Assembly: GCF_003597395.2 (NCBI RefSeq)
Contig: NC_133770.1
Span: forward strand, 85,941,646-86,005,645
Direction: 5' to 3'
Length of the DNA stretch: 64,000 bases
Origin: Chelonoidis abingdonii
Taxonomy: Eukaryota; Chordata; Testudines; Testudinidae
The translations under genes were made by a program, and so were the position numbers. The notes beneath the pieces were generated by a model. The model did not search any database. It saw only the letters and a list, made by a program, of their open reading frames with translations, and had not been told where the DNA came from. Every line of letters starts with the position of its first letter. Within the stretch, counting starts at the first letter, position 1. Shown in pieces: positions 18,937 through 30,850 of the stretch.

Positions 18937-21592
18937 ATGGCGGGGGACGTGGCAGGGAAGACCCCTCGCGATGCTCCCACTGCCCCTCCTCCACCTGCCC
19001 CTGTGTCCATTCCCTAACCCTCTACCTCGACCGCTACTGCCAGTCCACCTGCCACCGCCCCCGCTGAGGCACCAGTGAGTACCGGGGAGACCTCTGCTGC
19101 TGCCACATCCCTTGCCCCTTCCGATTTGGGAGGAGCCCCCCCCAGCCGGTGGGAAAGGTCGAGGTGGGAAGAAGGGTAAGGGCCCCTCTAGAAAGGCCAG
19201 GCCCTCCATGACGGAGACTGCCCCAACTGCCGCGGCCCCACTACCGGCTGCGGCATCCCTCCCCGCTATTCCCTCCACCAGCTTTGCGGGTGCCCCTCCC
19301 CCAGCCCCCAGGGCGTACGCCCAGATGGTGGTGGCCCCCCTGCCTGCCACTGCTCCTCTGACCCCCCCTTTCCCTCCCATCTACAGAGGCTGGAGCCCCT
19401 TCTCCACCTTGACCAGGAAGCACGGTGTCCGTTGCCTCCTGGTGCCCGCCTCGCCTCACATGGAGACTTACGTGTGGGCGTTGGTGAGGGTGGTGGGGCC
19501 CCCGGCCATCGTGGCAGCCTCCAAAATGTACGGGAGGGTAGTCTTCTTCCTGGCATAGGAGGCCGCTGCCCAGGAGGCAGTAGAGACGGGCCTGGTGATG
19601 GGGGGCGTGTTCGTCCCCTTGGAGCTGTTGGAAGACCTGGGAGTTCACTTGATCCTGACCTCCGTCCCTCCCTTCCTGCCCAATGCTGCCCTGCTGTCTG
19701 CCCTTTCTGCCCTGGAGCGCCCCATCTCCGTCATCAGCCCTCTCCCGTTGGGCTGCAAGGACCCCGCCCTCCGTCACGTCCTCTTGTTCCGCCGGCAAGT
19801 GCAGCTCCAACTGCCGCCTGCAGCGCGTGGTGGAGAGGCGCTCGAGGGTTCCTTTCTGGTCCCTTACCAGGGAGCCCACTACCGGGTGTATTACTCGACG
19901 CGGGAGGCCCGGTGCTACCTCTGCCGGGTGATGGGGCACGTCGAGAGGGACTGCCCCTTGGCCCTGCACAGAGGAGCATCCGGGACTCCCGAAGCCCTGC
20001 AAGGCACTGGCCCTGTTACCGCCGATACCCCTGGCTGCCCGGCACCCGAAGCTGCCCCTCCTCTTTCTCGATCCACCGTGTGTAGGAGGGTGCGGCGGAG
20101 ATGCCGCCAGGCATGGGAGAGGGCTTGCCCCAGGGGGGGAATCCTCCCTCATTCTTGCTGCCCCACCATTGCCTCCCCGACCCATTGCCCTTGCCCCCCG
20201 ACCCGACCCGACCCCTGTTAGCCAACACCCGGATGATGCCATGGAGGGCTGGTCCTTAGTGCAGGGGAAGCGGGGCAAGTGGAGGGCTCGGGCCCCGTTA
20301 CATCCTTTGGATTTGGAGACCCCCCCAGAAGAGCAAGAAGGGAGGGCACCGATGACGAGCCTTCCGCCTTGCCCCCTGATGACTCCTGTTCTGTGGTGCC
20401 GGCTGGGGACCCCGGGGCAGCACCGGAAGGTGACACCGCCCCTCCTCCAGGGTCCCTTCCCGTGGAAGCCCCCGAGGGAGCCCCTCTCGCCCCCTTACCA
20501 TCCGAAGCCCCTATGAGCACCGAGGTGGGCGTTGCCTCGGGTGCTGGCGGGGAGGGCCCTGGGGTGGCGGACGGTGCTCTCCCTTCCATCTACAAGGAGA
20601 TCGACGCTCTGGGTCTGACCCCGGTCATACAGGGGGAGGACGACCCTCTGCCAGCGGGCCTTGATCTGAGCGACCTCACCCTGGTCCCCGTATTCCCTTC
20701 CCCGGACTGCTGCTTCTGCTCCCGCTCCCGCCTCTGAGGGTCCCCTGGAATCTTCCATCAGCCCAGCTGCAGGTGGCACCTTGCTGACGGCTGCCGAGCC
20801 CATTGGGGTGACAGCCAGTGCCCCGCTGCCGGAACCCCATTCCCAGGGGGTGTCCGTCTTGGGTGTAGAGCACCTAACCTCCTTCCCAGGCAGGGACCCT
20901 ATTGACTAACATCTATCTCTGGATGCCGGGGCTACCACCCAAACCATAGTGGCTGAGTCGTTGGGGGTCTCCTTCCCACTCCCCAGATCCCTGAGCCTAA
21001 CCAGGAGGGGCCGCCTTCCAGTGGCCCGACTATTGAGGCTCAGGATTCTACTTCTGCTCCCCTCCCCAATTCTCTTCCTGATCCCAGCCCTACTCCTGTC
21101 CCCTGCCCTGTACCTGATGCCAACCCCATCCTTGTCCCTGCCACCTCCCGTAATGCCATTGCCGCCCCTGGGGTTACCCCCCCAGGGAGCGGCTTTAGAC
21201 GTTTTTCCCTGTCCCAACCCATCAAGGGCTGCTGTTTTCCTTCCACCACCCCCTGTTGAACCAGGGAACGGGGCAGGTCACATGGCGTCAGACCATTGAA
21301 TGCCACGTCAGGGGTCTGCCCCCTGCCTGCCCGCCTCTGTGGGCCACAGGGCTGTGACAGGGGCCCACTTGGAGGACGGTCGTAGATCAGTGACCCCGCC
21401 CCCCATGCACTGAGGGAGGAGCTGAAGGAGTTCCTTGAGGACATCCGTGGCTCCCGTAACAAAGTCCAACTTGTGCTTCAGCGGTGAGGGGATTTCCATC
21501 AGATCCTCCGGGCTGTGAGGGCCCTCATGGGGGAGGGTAAGAGCACTGGCGGGTCCGTCTCTTCCGAGACTCTTTACTCACCTACGGGGTAG
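18937..21592 (+). pseudogene. ORF1 of the Tx1-like LINE (gag-like RNA-binding protein), broken
   Basis: ATG at 18937 opens a proline/alanine-rich leader that meets a TAA at 19015. Homologous reading resumes in other frames: 19112-19556 ends in an in-frame TAG, and 19559-20221 continues the domain directly. A zinc knuckle CX2CX4HX4C lies at 19913-19954 (CYLCRVMGHVERDC). A long proline-rich tail follows, with a short helical C-terminus (ELKEFLEDIRGS, near 21419-21454), ending at TAG 21590-21592. In the family this protein coats LINE RNA. At least four lesions. Confidence 0.78.
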
Positions 21593-21665
21593 GTCATGGA
21601 TTGCTGTGCGGCCTGCCGGAGACCGTGGGCATGTCTGCCGGCGAGGATCCCCCCCAGCCCTCCTC

Positions 21666-24600
21666 ATGGCGCCAATCATCTTTGCCACATTAAACACCCA
21701 GGGCTGTAGGATGGGTCTCCGCAGAAGCCAGGTGCTCTCCTTCCTCCGGGAGGGGGGGGTACTCTGTGGTTTTCCTGCAGGAGATCCATACGGATCTGGC
21801 TGCTGAAGCTAGCTGGTGGCTGGAGTGGGGGGACGGGGCCTACTTTAGCCACCTTTCGGTTTGCACAGCTGGAGTGGTGACCCTGTTCTCCCCCGACCTA
21901 CGGCCCAAGGTGCTGGGGATCGCCGAGGCTGTGCCGGGCCGCCTGCTGCACCTCTGGGTCCGCATGGAAGGGCTTGTGGTTAATCTCGTCAATGTTTACG
22001 CCCTGACATCGGGCCCAGAGAGGTTGCGTTTTTATCAGCAAGCGCCGCCTTCCTCGGCTCCCTGGATCCTCGTGAGTGCCTGGTCCTGGGAGGGGACTTT
22101 AACAACCACCCTCGAGGAACGGGACCGCTCGGGGACCGAGCAGTGCCCGGCGCCGCGGACGTCCTCCGGGAGATGTCGAAACGCCACTCCCTGGTGGACG
22201 TCTGGCGCGACCACCACCCGGACGACGTCTCGACGTTCACCTTCGTCCGGGTGGAGGCCCATCGGTCGCGCCACTCCCGGCTGGACCGCATTTATCTACC
22301 TGTCACGTTTCCACCTTTTACGGGCCCACTCCTCCGGCGTTCGGCCGGCCCCCTTTTCGGATCACCATCTTGCCACCGTGACAGCCTCTCTCTGCGCGGA
22401 GAGGCGGGGCCGGCCTATTGGCACTTTAATAATAGTTTGCTGGAGGATGCGGGCTTCGTGGCGTCCTTCCGGGAGTTCTGGCTGGCCTGGCGAGGGCAGA
22501 GGCGCGCCTTTTCCTCGGCGCGGCGGTGGTGGGATCTGGGGAAGGTGCGCGCCCGGCTCTTCCTGCCGTGACTACACCCGGGGTGCCAGCCGACGGAGGG
22601 ATGTGGCGATAGGGCAGTTGGAACGGGAGGTCTTGGAGCTGGAGAGGCGTCTGGCCACCAGCCCCGAGGATCCATCCCTCTGCGGAGCGTGCCGGGAGAA
22701 GTGGGAGAAGCTCCGGGCCCTTGAAGACCATTGGGCCTGGGATGCCTTTGTTCGATCCCGCATCTGCCTCCTTCGGGAGATGGATCGTGGCTCCTGCTTC
22801 TTCTACGCCCTAGAGAAAAGGAGGTTGGCCAAGAAATACGTCATCTGCCTCCTGGCGGAGGACGGCACCCCCCTCACGGATCCGGCGGAGATGTGCAAGA
22901 GGGTCAGGGCCTTCTATGCGACTCTTTTCTCCCTGGATCCGACATATCCTAACGTTTGCAGAGTGCTCTGGAACAGTCTCCCAATGGTCAGCACGGGCGA
23001 CCAGGACCAGCTAGAGCTGCCTCTCACTCTGGCCGAGTTCTCGGAAGCCCTCTGTCGCATGCCCACCAATAAATCTCTGGGCATGGACAGGCTGATGGTG
23101 GAGTTCTACTGTGTGTTCTGGGATGTCCTCGGCCCAGACCTGGTAACCATCTGGGCCAAGTCTTTGCAGGGCAAGGTCCTCCCTCTCTCGTGCAGCTGAG
23201 CCATGTTCACCTTATTGCCGAAGATGGGGGACCTCCGCGACTTATGGAATTGGCGTCCCGTCTTGTTCCTCAGCACGGACTACAAAATCGTTGTGAAGGC
23301 CATCTCAATGCAGCTAGGATCCATGCTGGTGGATATGATCCACCCAGACCAGACCAGACCTACACTGTCTCGGGCCGCATGATCTTTGATAACCTGTATC
23401 TAGTCCGGGACCTTCTGGAATTAGGGTGTAGGGATGGTCTGTCGTTTGCCCTCTTGTCCCTGGATCAGGAGAAGGCATTCGACAGGGTGGACCACGGGTA
23501 TCTCCTGAGCACTCTGCGAGCGTTCGGCTTCGGACCCCGGTTGGTGGGTTTTCTCCAGGTGCTGTACGCTTCTGCGGAGTGTCTGGTCAGGCTCAACTGG
23601 ACCCTGACCGAGCCAGTCAGCTTCGGGCAAGGAGTGCGGCAGGGATGTCCCCTCTCAGGTCAGCTGTACGCTCTGGTGATCGAGCCTTTCCTCTGTCTCC
23701 TCCGTCGGAGGCTGACGGAGTTGGTGCTTCAGGAGCCGGAGCTGCGGCTGGTCCTGTCGGCGTATGCCAACAATGTGCTCCTCGTGGTCCAGGACCCGGG
23801 CGACTTGGTGCGGGTGGAGGCTTGTCAGACCATCTACTCGGTGGCCTCCTCTGCCTGGGTCATCTGGGTCAAGAGCTCTGGCCTGGTGGTCGGGGACGGG
23901 TGGCAGGCAAGCTCCCTCCCACCCACGCTTCAGGCCATCCAGTGGAGAGCGGGTCTGCTGCTCTATCTTGACTTTTACCTTTCTGCCACGCATCCATCTC
24001 TGCCGGAGAACTGGCACGGTTTAGAGGGCAGTGTGACAGAGCGGCTTCAGAAATGGATGGGACTACTCCGGTGCCTCTCCCTTCGAGGGAGGGCGCTGGT
24101 GCTCAATCAGCTAGTCCTGTCCATGCTCTGGTACCGTCTCAACACCCTGATCCTGGCCCCGGGTTTCCTGGCCAACCTCTGGACAACAATTCTGGAGTTC
24201 TTTTGGCCAGGGATGCACTGGGTCTCTGCAGGGGTCTTCCACCTGCCCCTGGAGGAGGGGGGGCAGGGCCTGAAAAGCCTATAAACTCAGGTTTATGTCT
24301 TCCGCCTCCAGGCCCTGCAGAGGCTCCTGTATGGTGCAGGTAGTCTGGCATGCAGCGTATTGGTGCACGCCTTTCTCCGCCACTTCCGAGGGCTCCGATA
24401 CAACTGGTAGCTCTTTTACCTCCATCCGAGAGGTCTTCCGCGAGACCTCTCGGGGCTACAGTCTTGTACCAAGACCTCCTCTGGACCTGGAAACTCTTTT
24501 CAACGACCAGGTCTGTGGCAGCCACCATGGGGGGCTGATCTCCTCACGGAGCCTCTGCTACACAACCCCCAGCTTCGTGTGCAGGTGGTGGAGTCCCCCA

Positions 24601-25576
24601 CGGTGTGCCAGAGGCTGGGCTTGGCGAGAGTCACCAGGGTCGGAGATCTCCTGGACTACAACTGGGGAGACTGGCTGGATCCCCTGACGCTTGCTCAGCG
24701 CATGGGGCTCCAGACCTTGTACTCCCCGGTGCGTACTTCAGAAGGTGAAGGCCACTTTACTGCCCATTGCTTAGCCCTACCTTGACCGGGTCCTGTGAGA
24801 AGGCATGCCCCGCCCACCCTCCACCCCAGGCCCCATGGACCTTTTTATTGGACGCCCACCCTGTGGACCCAATCGGCCCCCTCACCCTTTCACTGTGAGC
24901 CAGCTGCACGATCTGCAGCTGGTTCTGTTCCAGGCCACGCCACGGAAACATTTGTACACGCTCGTGCTCCACTCTCTCCCCACTACCTCACCCTCGCATC
25001 CCGCCCCGATACCAAATGGCGGGACCTCCTGCCGCCTCTCGAGGGTGAGAGGCCCCAGTGGGCCAGCTTGTACTCTGCCCTGGTCCCGAGGCCCGCCGAG
25101 GATGTAAGTTGGCGGCTCCTTCATGGGGCCATGAGCACGGTGGTGTACTTGGCACGGTTTACCCCTGTCCCCAACACCTGCCCTTTTGGTGGCATGAAAG
25201 AGACCCTGGCGCCAGATTGCAGCCCCTGTTCCGGCTCCTCTTGAATCTTATGTTGCATTTTTGGTTGCACTTTTCCCCTCACCTGTTTATCTACGCACTC
25301 CCCATCCATGGCCCCACGAAGTCGCGGGATCTCCTTGTCAACCTCCTCTTGGCCCTGGCCAAACTAGCCATCTACAATACCAGGGAGAGGAGGTTGGCCG
25401 ACAGGATTTCCTGCGACTGTGGGTCCTATTTCTGCTCCTCCATCCATTCACGCATCCGGGCAGAGTTCTTCTGGGCAGTGTCCGCTGGCTCCCTTGATGC
25501 CTTCGAGAAGCAGTGGGCATTGTCAGGGGTTCTCTGCTCGGTGTCCCCATCAGGTTCCCTTCGTTTAGCCCTGTGA
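21666..25576 (+). pseudogene. ORF2 of the Tx1-like LINE: endonuclease and reverse transcriptase, broken
   Basis: ATG at 21666 (MAPIIFATLNTQGC) starts the endonuclease. Its motifs appear across frames: FLQEIHTD (about 21772-21795), GGDFNN (about 22090), SDHH (about 22360). RT follows: GMDRLMVEFY (about 23080), NWRPV (about 23250), LDQEKAFDRVDH (about 23460-23495), GVRQGCPLSGQLY (about 23632-23670). The catalytic box at 23763-23774 reads YANN rather than the expected YADD. A TGA just before 23203, a TAA at 24282 and at least five frameshifts break the frame. The C-terminal region runs to a TGA at 25574-25576 and includes a CPFGG remnant of a zinc-finger-like motif near 25180. No active protein. 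Confidence 0.85.
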
Positions 25577-25817
25577 CCTCACTCCTGATCCTGTTTTCTT
25601 CATTAGTTGTCCCATGGAATTAGTTGGTGTCACAGACCTGTGGATCCTCCCCTTAGGCTAGGGGGAGGTCCTTTAGAAGTGGGTGGGCTTTGCCCGCCCA
25701 CCTCCTGGATACCAATAGGACCAGATTCCTGTACCCCACTGGTCTGGGTCTGTCATAACTGCTATAATTCTTCTCCTTCCCAGGGAATAGCTATACCTGT
25801 ATAAAGTACCTTTATAC

Positions 25818-26069
25818 TGTCAAAGTTAGACTCAGGACTCAGTTTGTCAGACAACTCTGTTTTATTAGCACAGAGCTCTGCTAATACACCCAGATAATGT
25901 GAGCACCATACAGGACACGAACTATCTTATTCATACAGATAAAAGTGGGGGGAGCACTTAGCAAGATAACAAAGGAAGCAGAATCTGATAAGTTTACCTG
26001 GGCTAGCCATGCATATTTTATTTCCTTACTAACTATTACCGATCTTCTGTTAATGTTTCGCCATTAAAA
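25818..26069 (-). repeat. Left (3') LTR of ERV-C, partial
   Basis: Matches 27770-28033 with about nine substitutions and a few small indels. Homology stops at 26069 (GCCATTA); beyond it the sequence is AT-rich and unlike the rest of the right LTR, so this copy lacks about 130 bases of its U3 start. Confidence 0.8.
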
Positions 26070-27748
26070 ATTAAAGTCAAATGAATTTTTAGTGGCATTA
26101 AAATCAAAAACAAAACCAATTTATCTCACACCTAGAAAACAGGAGTTTTACAAACCAGATGTGTTGGTTTAGATTCTTAGAACTTTACATATTTTCACAG
26201 ACAAATAGATACATATACATTTTCTTTTCCTTAACATTTCTTTACACTGCTTTGGTTTTACATAGCTGAATATATATTTGGATTATTTACAAGCACTCTT
26301 CTGGAAAAGGGCCCATTTTCCCTTTAGAATGGCTGCAAAGAAACCAAGAATTCTCTCTCTTTAACATGGTCCTTTTTAACAGTTTCCACAAAGTTTAACT
26401 GCTTAATTCTCCTCAGCCTCTGTAGAGTTAACTTTCACTCTCTTTTCTTAAATCACTTGTTTATGTCCCAAAATGACACCTTTATCACTTCAGATTTCAT
26501 CATATTAAGTATTGTTCCAGGGGTTCATGCCTGCACTTACTGCTTTTTTCCAGTGAACCGTTTGTGAGTGCTATTGTGGTCACTTCACAATTTTGAAAGA
26601 AATGTTCAAGGAAAGGACCAGGAAGGGTGGGGGCTAGTTGAAGAGCCCACCCTCCTTGCTGAATTGGTAGTGGAACCCTAAAGAATCAGTTTTTGAGGCA
26701 GACAACAAAGGGGAACAGCGGTGGGGATACAGACAAGGGCTTGTTGTCCTTTTTACAATGAGATGGGAGATGAAAGTGGTGTGGATCAGAGGCGGCGGGG
26801 TTTGGAGAACAGCAGTAAAGGGAAAAAGCGCTCAGAACTGGTCGGGGTTGGTCTGGTGGTGGGAGAGGAGGCTTTTAATAAAGCTTTAACTTATTATTTG
26901 AATAATTGAGAGAGACGAGAACTCTTTTTTGATTTTGTCCACCTATGATTTGCCTGCTTGGCCACCACTGCATGAAACAGTTAACCTCTCCTTTAGCCAA
27001 TTTAGTTTTAGGTTGGCCGAGTTTGTCCTTTAAGACGTCCCACTTGGTCTTTGTTCCAAGATTTTAACAGTGGCCACTGAGTTTGGGATCCCCCTGAGTT
27101 AGCCTAGACCATTTTTTCCAGAAATTTACTGGAGTCTAGACCCTTTTTACAGGAGTCTGGGACCCATCCTAAATACATAAAATAAGCCAGCGTTCGTTTA
27201 GGGACTGTCCCGACTTAGACGTCTGGTTACCCATACAGGAGGACTTCACACACCAGTCACACAAGAAGGAAATTCGGGTTTGTCAGAGCGATGCCCAGTG
27301 CAACACACAAAAGGAGCCCACAGGCTACTGCCTCAATCGCCCTTGCTTTCACACCAAGGGTTTTACCCAAAGTGCGGTGCGGCTGCGATTGTGCAGATTC
27401 CACTCACTCAGACCGCGGGGACAGGAACCCCTTGGTCGGCCTATCCCCAGACGGAGACGGCACCCAGACTCAAACACTCCACAAGAGGACGGATAGACAC
27501 AGAGACAGGACAGTCCTCAGTCTGGACAAAACACAGAAATAATTACCTGACCAGATTCCTGATGTCAGATCCCGGGATCCCTACCAGAACAGAGTGGGAA
27601 CCAACAGGTTCGATGGCGTAGACTTCACTGTGGTTGTGCGCCTTTCCGTTCTAGTGGAGGACCGCTCGGGCCAAATGCCAGGTGCCGGCTGCCACGGTCA
27701 TCCTACAAAAATTGTCAGGAATCACACAGCCCCAGTGAAGACGGTTGC
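26070..27748 (-). other. Non-coding interior of ERV-C
   Basis: 26070-26600 is AT-rich. 26600-27748 is mixed and contains only short open frames with no retroviral domain. No polypurine tract is clear. The left part may be a separate insertion or rearranged U3. Confidence 0.5.
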
Positions 27749-27766
27749 CATCTTGGTGGACCTCCA
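27749..27766 (-). other. Primer-binding site of ERV-C
   Basis: Minus strand reads TGGAGGTCCACCAAGATG, beginning with TGG and lying three bases inside the right LTR. This fixes the element's orientation. The tRNA is not identified. Confidence 0.6.
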
Positions 27767-27769
27767 AAT

Positions 27770-28158
27770 TGTCAAAGTTAGACTCAGGACTCACAGTTTG
27801 TCAGACCACTCTGTTTTATTAGCACACAGCGCTCTGCTAATACACCCAGATAATGTGAGCACCATACAAGACACAAACTATCTTATTTATACAGATAAAA
27901 GGGGGGGAGCACTTAGCAAGATAACAAAGGAAAGCAGAATCTGATAAGTTTTCCTGGGCTAGCCATGCATATCTTATTTCCTTACTAACTATTATTACCG
28001 ATCTTCTGTTAATGTTTCACCATTAGCACCCTTGTTTATGCCTAATGTTTCTTTTCCTGGGACCTGTATTTCAACATTTCTTATTTCTGCTTAAAGGTAC
28101 ATACAACATTTCTTTAATCCATTCTTATTTTTACAATATAATTCATTCTACTTTCACA
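27770..28158 (-). repeat. Right (5') LTR of ERV-C
   Basis: 389 bases, TGTCAAAG at the left and TTTCACA at the right, followed by the ATAC flank and MITE sequence. Confidence 0.75.
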
Positions 28159-28252
28159 ATACCAAGATAGGAGGATCTATACTGCTGGGGTTGTACTGAT
28201 TTAAGTAGACTGAAAGACTGTTTAAAAGTGCAACTTTCTAGCGTGGACTAGC

Positions 28253-29544
28253 CCAAATGGTTCAGATGTTTTCTGAAAGAGAGGCTGTAGTGCAAGACCT
28301 GAGGGTTGCATAGTTTAGGCTCAGCTTGATCTTTATCAGTTGCTGTTTCACAGCTGACCCACAGACACTGGGCTGCTCACCCATTTGAATCTAGCCTCCC
28401 TGGCCTTGACTAGCCTTAGTGTTGCTGTGAAGTGCAGCTGCTGAGAAGCAGGGAGGGGAGAGAGAGGTGATATTTGAGAACACAACAAAACACTAATCTA
28501 CAATGCTACTAATGCTTGGCATTTATAGAGTGCTTTCCTTTTGCTTTGCTGTAGTAACTGAGCAGCGAGCAGTCTATTGTTTCTCTAAGAATTGAATCAA
28601 TAATACAGTAATCAATTACTTTCAGATCCTGTAAAGGAATTTGTTCTGGTTTCCAAGTATGTTTAATAATCCTGATGTTTTTGTTCTCAATGCACAATAA
28701 TGAAGGAAGAGTGGTTGCTGAATAGTAGTAACAGGGCAGACTTGACTCAGAAGCACTGAAAATATTGTATCTTTTCTACCAGGCATCAGAAATCTTCAGG
28801 AATCTGCTTCTGAGTGATGAGTTATAGTTGGTATTGATATTGCATTAGTGCACACAGCCCCCCTCTCTGGGATCAGCACTGTACACATTCATAATAAAAA
28901 AGATGTCCCAGCCCCAAAGAACTTATAATTTAAGTATGTGACAAGGCACAGAAGGTGGAAGTAACTAATGAGAAGGAGGACGAGGTAACAGTGAAACTCA
29001 TGATTGGTGTGGTAAGCAGCAGTCACAGTGTGCCCACTGTCTAAACACTGTCACATTTTTCACTACAAATATTGCAAATCCATTATTGCAATGTCTAGAT
29101 TATTTTCATTGAAAGCAAACAAAGAAATTTGCTGAGGACTGAATCAGCCCCTATACTTTCCATATTTCAATGTAGTACCCTGTTTTGTAGCTTCTGCTGG
29201 CTAGTGGCCATATGTTTCTCAATGTAGGAGTTAGGCTGGTTGAGTGACTTTTTTTCTTTTTCACTACATTCCTACATCCAGAACTTGAGACCATTGCTAG
29301 ATCTCCACTCTGAGTTACTGGGCCAGAATCTGATCTGTTACACCAACCGGACTCTGGATGGATTTTTTCCAGATTTTCCATGTTACTGAAATCACAGTTT
29401 GCTGTACTGCCAGTAAGTGCAGAGACTAACGCCCCGAGACCCTGAGCTTGCAGAGATGCATGAATGTGTGTAATTTTACACTCATGAGCAGTCCAGTCAA
29501 ATTCAATGGGACTATTCACCTACATAAAATCACACATGCTAGTT
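28253..29544. other. No gene recognised; one SINE-like fragment
   Basis: Around 28856-28935 the sequence CAGCACTGTACACATTCATA and CCCAGCCCCAAAGAACTTAT resembles the tail of an amniote SINE. Remaining sequence appears unique and non-coding; the longest open frames lack known domains. Confidence 0.4.
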
Positions 29545-29680
29545 TCTAGGATCAGGGCCAACGGGCCTGAACCTGCAATATCATGGGCACCTAAGTAACT
29601 TTATGCCATGCTATGGGACTGCTCCCCTATCCAGAGATGCCCAGGCCTGCACATCTGTGCAGGATCAGCTTCTTGTTTGC
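29545..29680. repeat. Palindromic MITE-like fragment
   Basis: AGGATCAGGGCCAACGGGCC on the left and CTGTGCAGGATCAGCTTC on the right, with CCTGAACCTGCAATATCATG between. It resembles the common reptile palindromic repeat built on GGGCCTGATCCTGCA, also seen at 51355-51460. Confidence 0.4.
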
Positions 29681-30687
29681 TTCTGTTAGTTTGAGTTTCA
29701 GTGCAAGTTGCCAGAGATGCAGTTTTGCTTAACCTCACCTATATCTTCTTTCCCTGTAATAACTTTGTTTAATCCAGATCCCAAAGAACCATAGCAAACA
29801 TAAAAGATGGTTGTTTTTACTGTAGAAAAAAAAAGAATGGAGGCCTGATAAAGGAAATATATTTTTCTAACACACCGATTTGGAAATTCCTGTTTCTCAT
29901 GCACGCACACACATCTCTAGTCGTTTGCTGAAGGTGGAGAGGTATTTGATCAAATATTTTCCTGGTTCTCCACTGCTATAATTTTACCCCTGAATCAATA
30001 TGTGGTCTACTGATTTATTTAACTCTTATCAATGCCTTTTACAATTGTAAGAACATAAGTGTTTGCTTTAGGTGTTTGTGTTTTGAAAGAAATTTGTTGC
30101 TGCAAACTCTGAGGAGTTTTATGAAATTCAGAAATATATAATATAACTATATACATAGTGTAATACAGTGAAACTTATAACATATTATATCTAAATGCTT
30201 TATTCTGGTGCAGCAAGAGTTGGGCCACAGTCAAGATTGAAGCTGGCATTCTCCTGGAAGCATAATTTTTACTACCACACCTGAAAATAAATTGATCTTC
30301 CTAAAATTTTGTGTGTCACATGTCATTCCTGAGTAAAGCTTTTTTGGAAAGCTTGGTAGCAACCAGGAAAGAAGGTTTAAAGTTATGGCATATTGGAAAT
30401 GTACTTGTCATTTACTTGTTTCAAATATTTCTCTTTTTTTTTTTTTTTTTTGCCTCATGAGATCTATGAGATGGCTTGGCCTATAAATTTATTCATCTGT
30501 ATTCATTGTAGGGCCTCTGTTTCAATCATTGCTCTCCTAAAATGCTGCAGGGAGTTTTGCCAGCACAAGGGTGGCAAAATTGGGGCCTGTATTTGGGACG
30601 TCTCATTTGTGTACCTAGAGATACAGATTTAGTTGCTGAACTTCAGGTATCTTAATTTGAAATTTTGGATCTACATTTTATGTACAT
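29681..30687. other. No feature recognised
   Basis: AT-rich, with an approximately 20-T run near 30431-30451 and TA-rich patches at 30135-30190. No gene or repeat boundary is supportable. Confidence 0.4.
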
Positions 30688-30850
30688 TTCATAGAATCAT
30701 AGACATGTAGGGCTGGATGGGACCTCGGGAGGCCATATACAGTCCCCTGTGCTGAGGCAGAACCAAGTCAACCTAGACCATCCCTGACTGGTGTTTGTCT
30801 AACCTGTTCCTAAAAAACTCCCATTACATCTTGAATGAATAAAAAGTTAT
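30688..30850 (-). repeat. CR1 3'-end fragment
   Basis: ATAGAATCATAGACATGTAG then GGCTGGATGGGACCTCGGGA are the reverse complement of the CR1 3' terminus. Only about 160 bases remain; no coding part. Confidence 0.85.

Larger units (their letters stand above)
17040..25753 (+). mobile_element. Near full-length, inactive Tx1-like (L1-group) LINE
   Basis: An 8.7-kb non-LTR retrotransposon. Order: long 5' UTR (17040-18936), ORF1 with a CCHC zinc knuckle, ORF2 with apurinic-like endonuclease and reverse transcriptase, short 3' UTR (25577-25753). Flanks TTATACTG (17032-17039) and CATAACTG (25754-25761) may be a short target duplication within the host MITE. The RT blocks (LDQEKAFDRVDH, GVRQGCPLSGQLY) are those of the Tx1/L1-like clade. 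Both ORFs have several stops and frameshifts, so the copy is dead. GC content is much higher than its surroundings. Confidence 0.85.
25818..28158 (-). mobile_element. Non-coding LTR retroelement (ERV-C)
   Basis: Two direct repeats starting TGTCAAAGTTAGACTCAGGA at 25818 and 27770 are LTRs, about 95% identical over about 250 bases. Minus orientation is shown by the AATAAA signal on that strand (within TGTGCTAATAAAACAG) and by a primer-binding site next to the right LTR. 4-bp flanks ATAC (25814-25817) and ATAC (28159-28162) fit a target duplication. The 1.7-kb interior has no gag, pol or env similarity, so it must have depended on proteins from elsewhere. Confidence 0.75.
16081..28252. mobile_element. 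Old MITE split by CR1, Tx1-like LINE and LTR element
   Basis: Left end GCCTGGTCTACATTTAAAAG; right end TTTAAAAGTGCAAC then GCGTGGACTAGCCC, roughly inverted. MITE pieces appear at 16081-16111, about 16943-17039 (ACCAGTAGAAAGGTGCCTTA), 25754-25817 (CTATACCTGTATAAAGTACC) and 28159-28252. Between them sit CR1 (16112-16942), the LINE (17040-25753) and a non-coding LTR element (25818-28158). The original MITE would be only about 300 bp. Confidence 0.65.

Noticed and set aside
19241..20278. 345-codon minus-strand open frame
   Set aside because: Antisense to LINE ORF1; GC-rich shadow frame with no domain.
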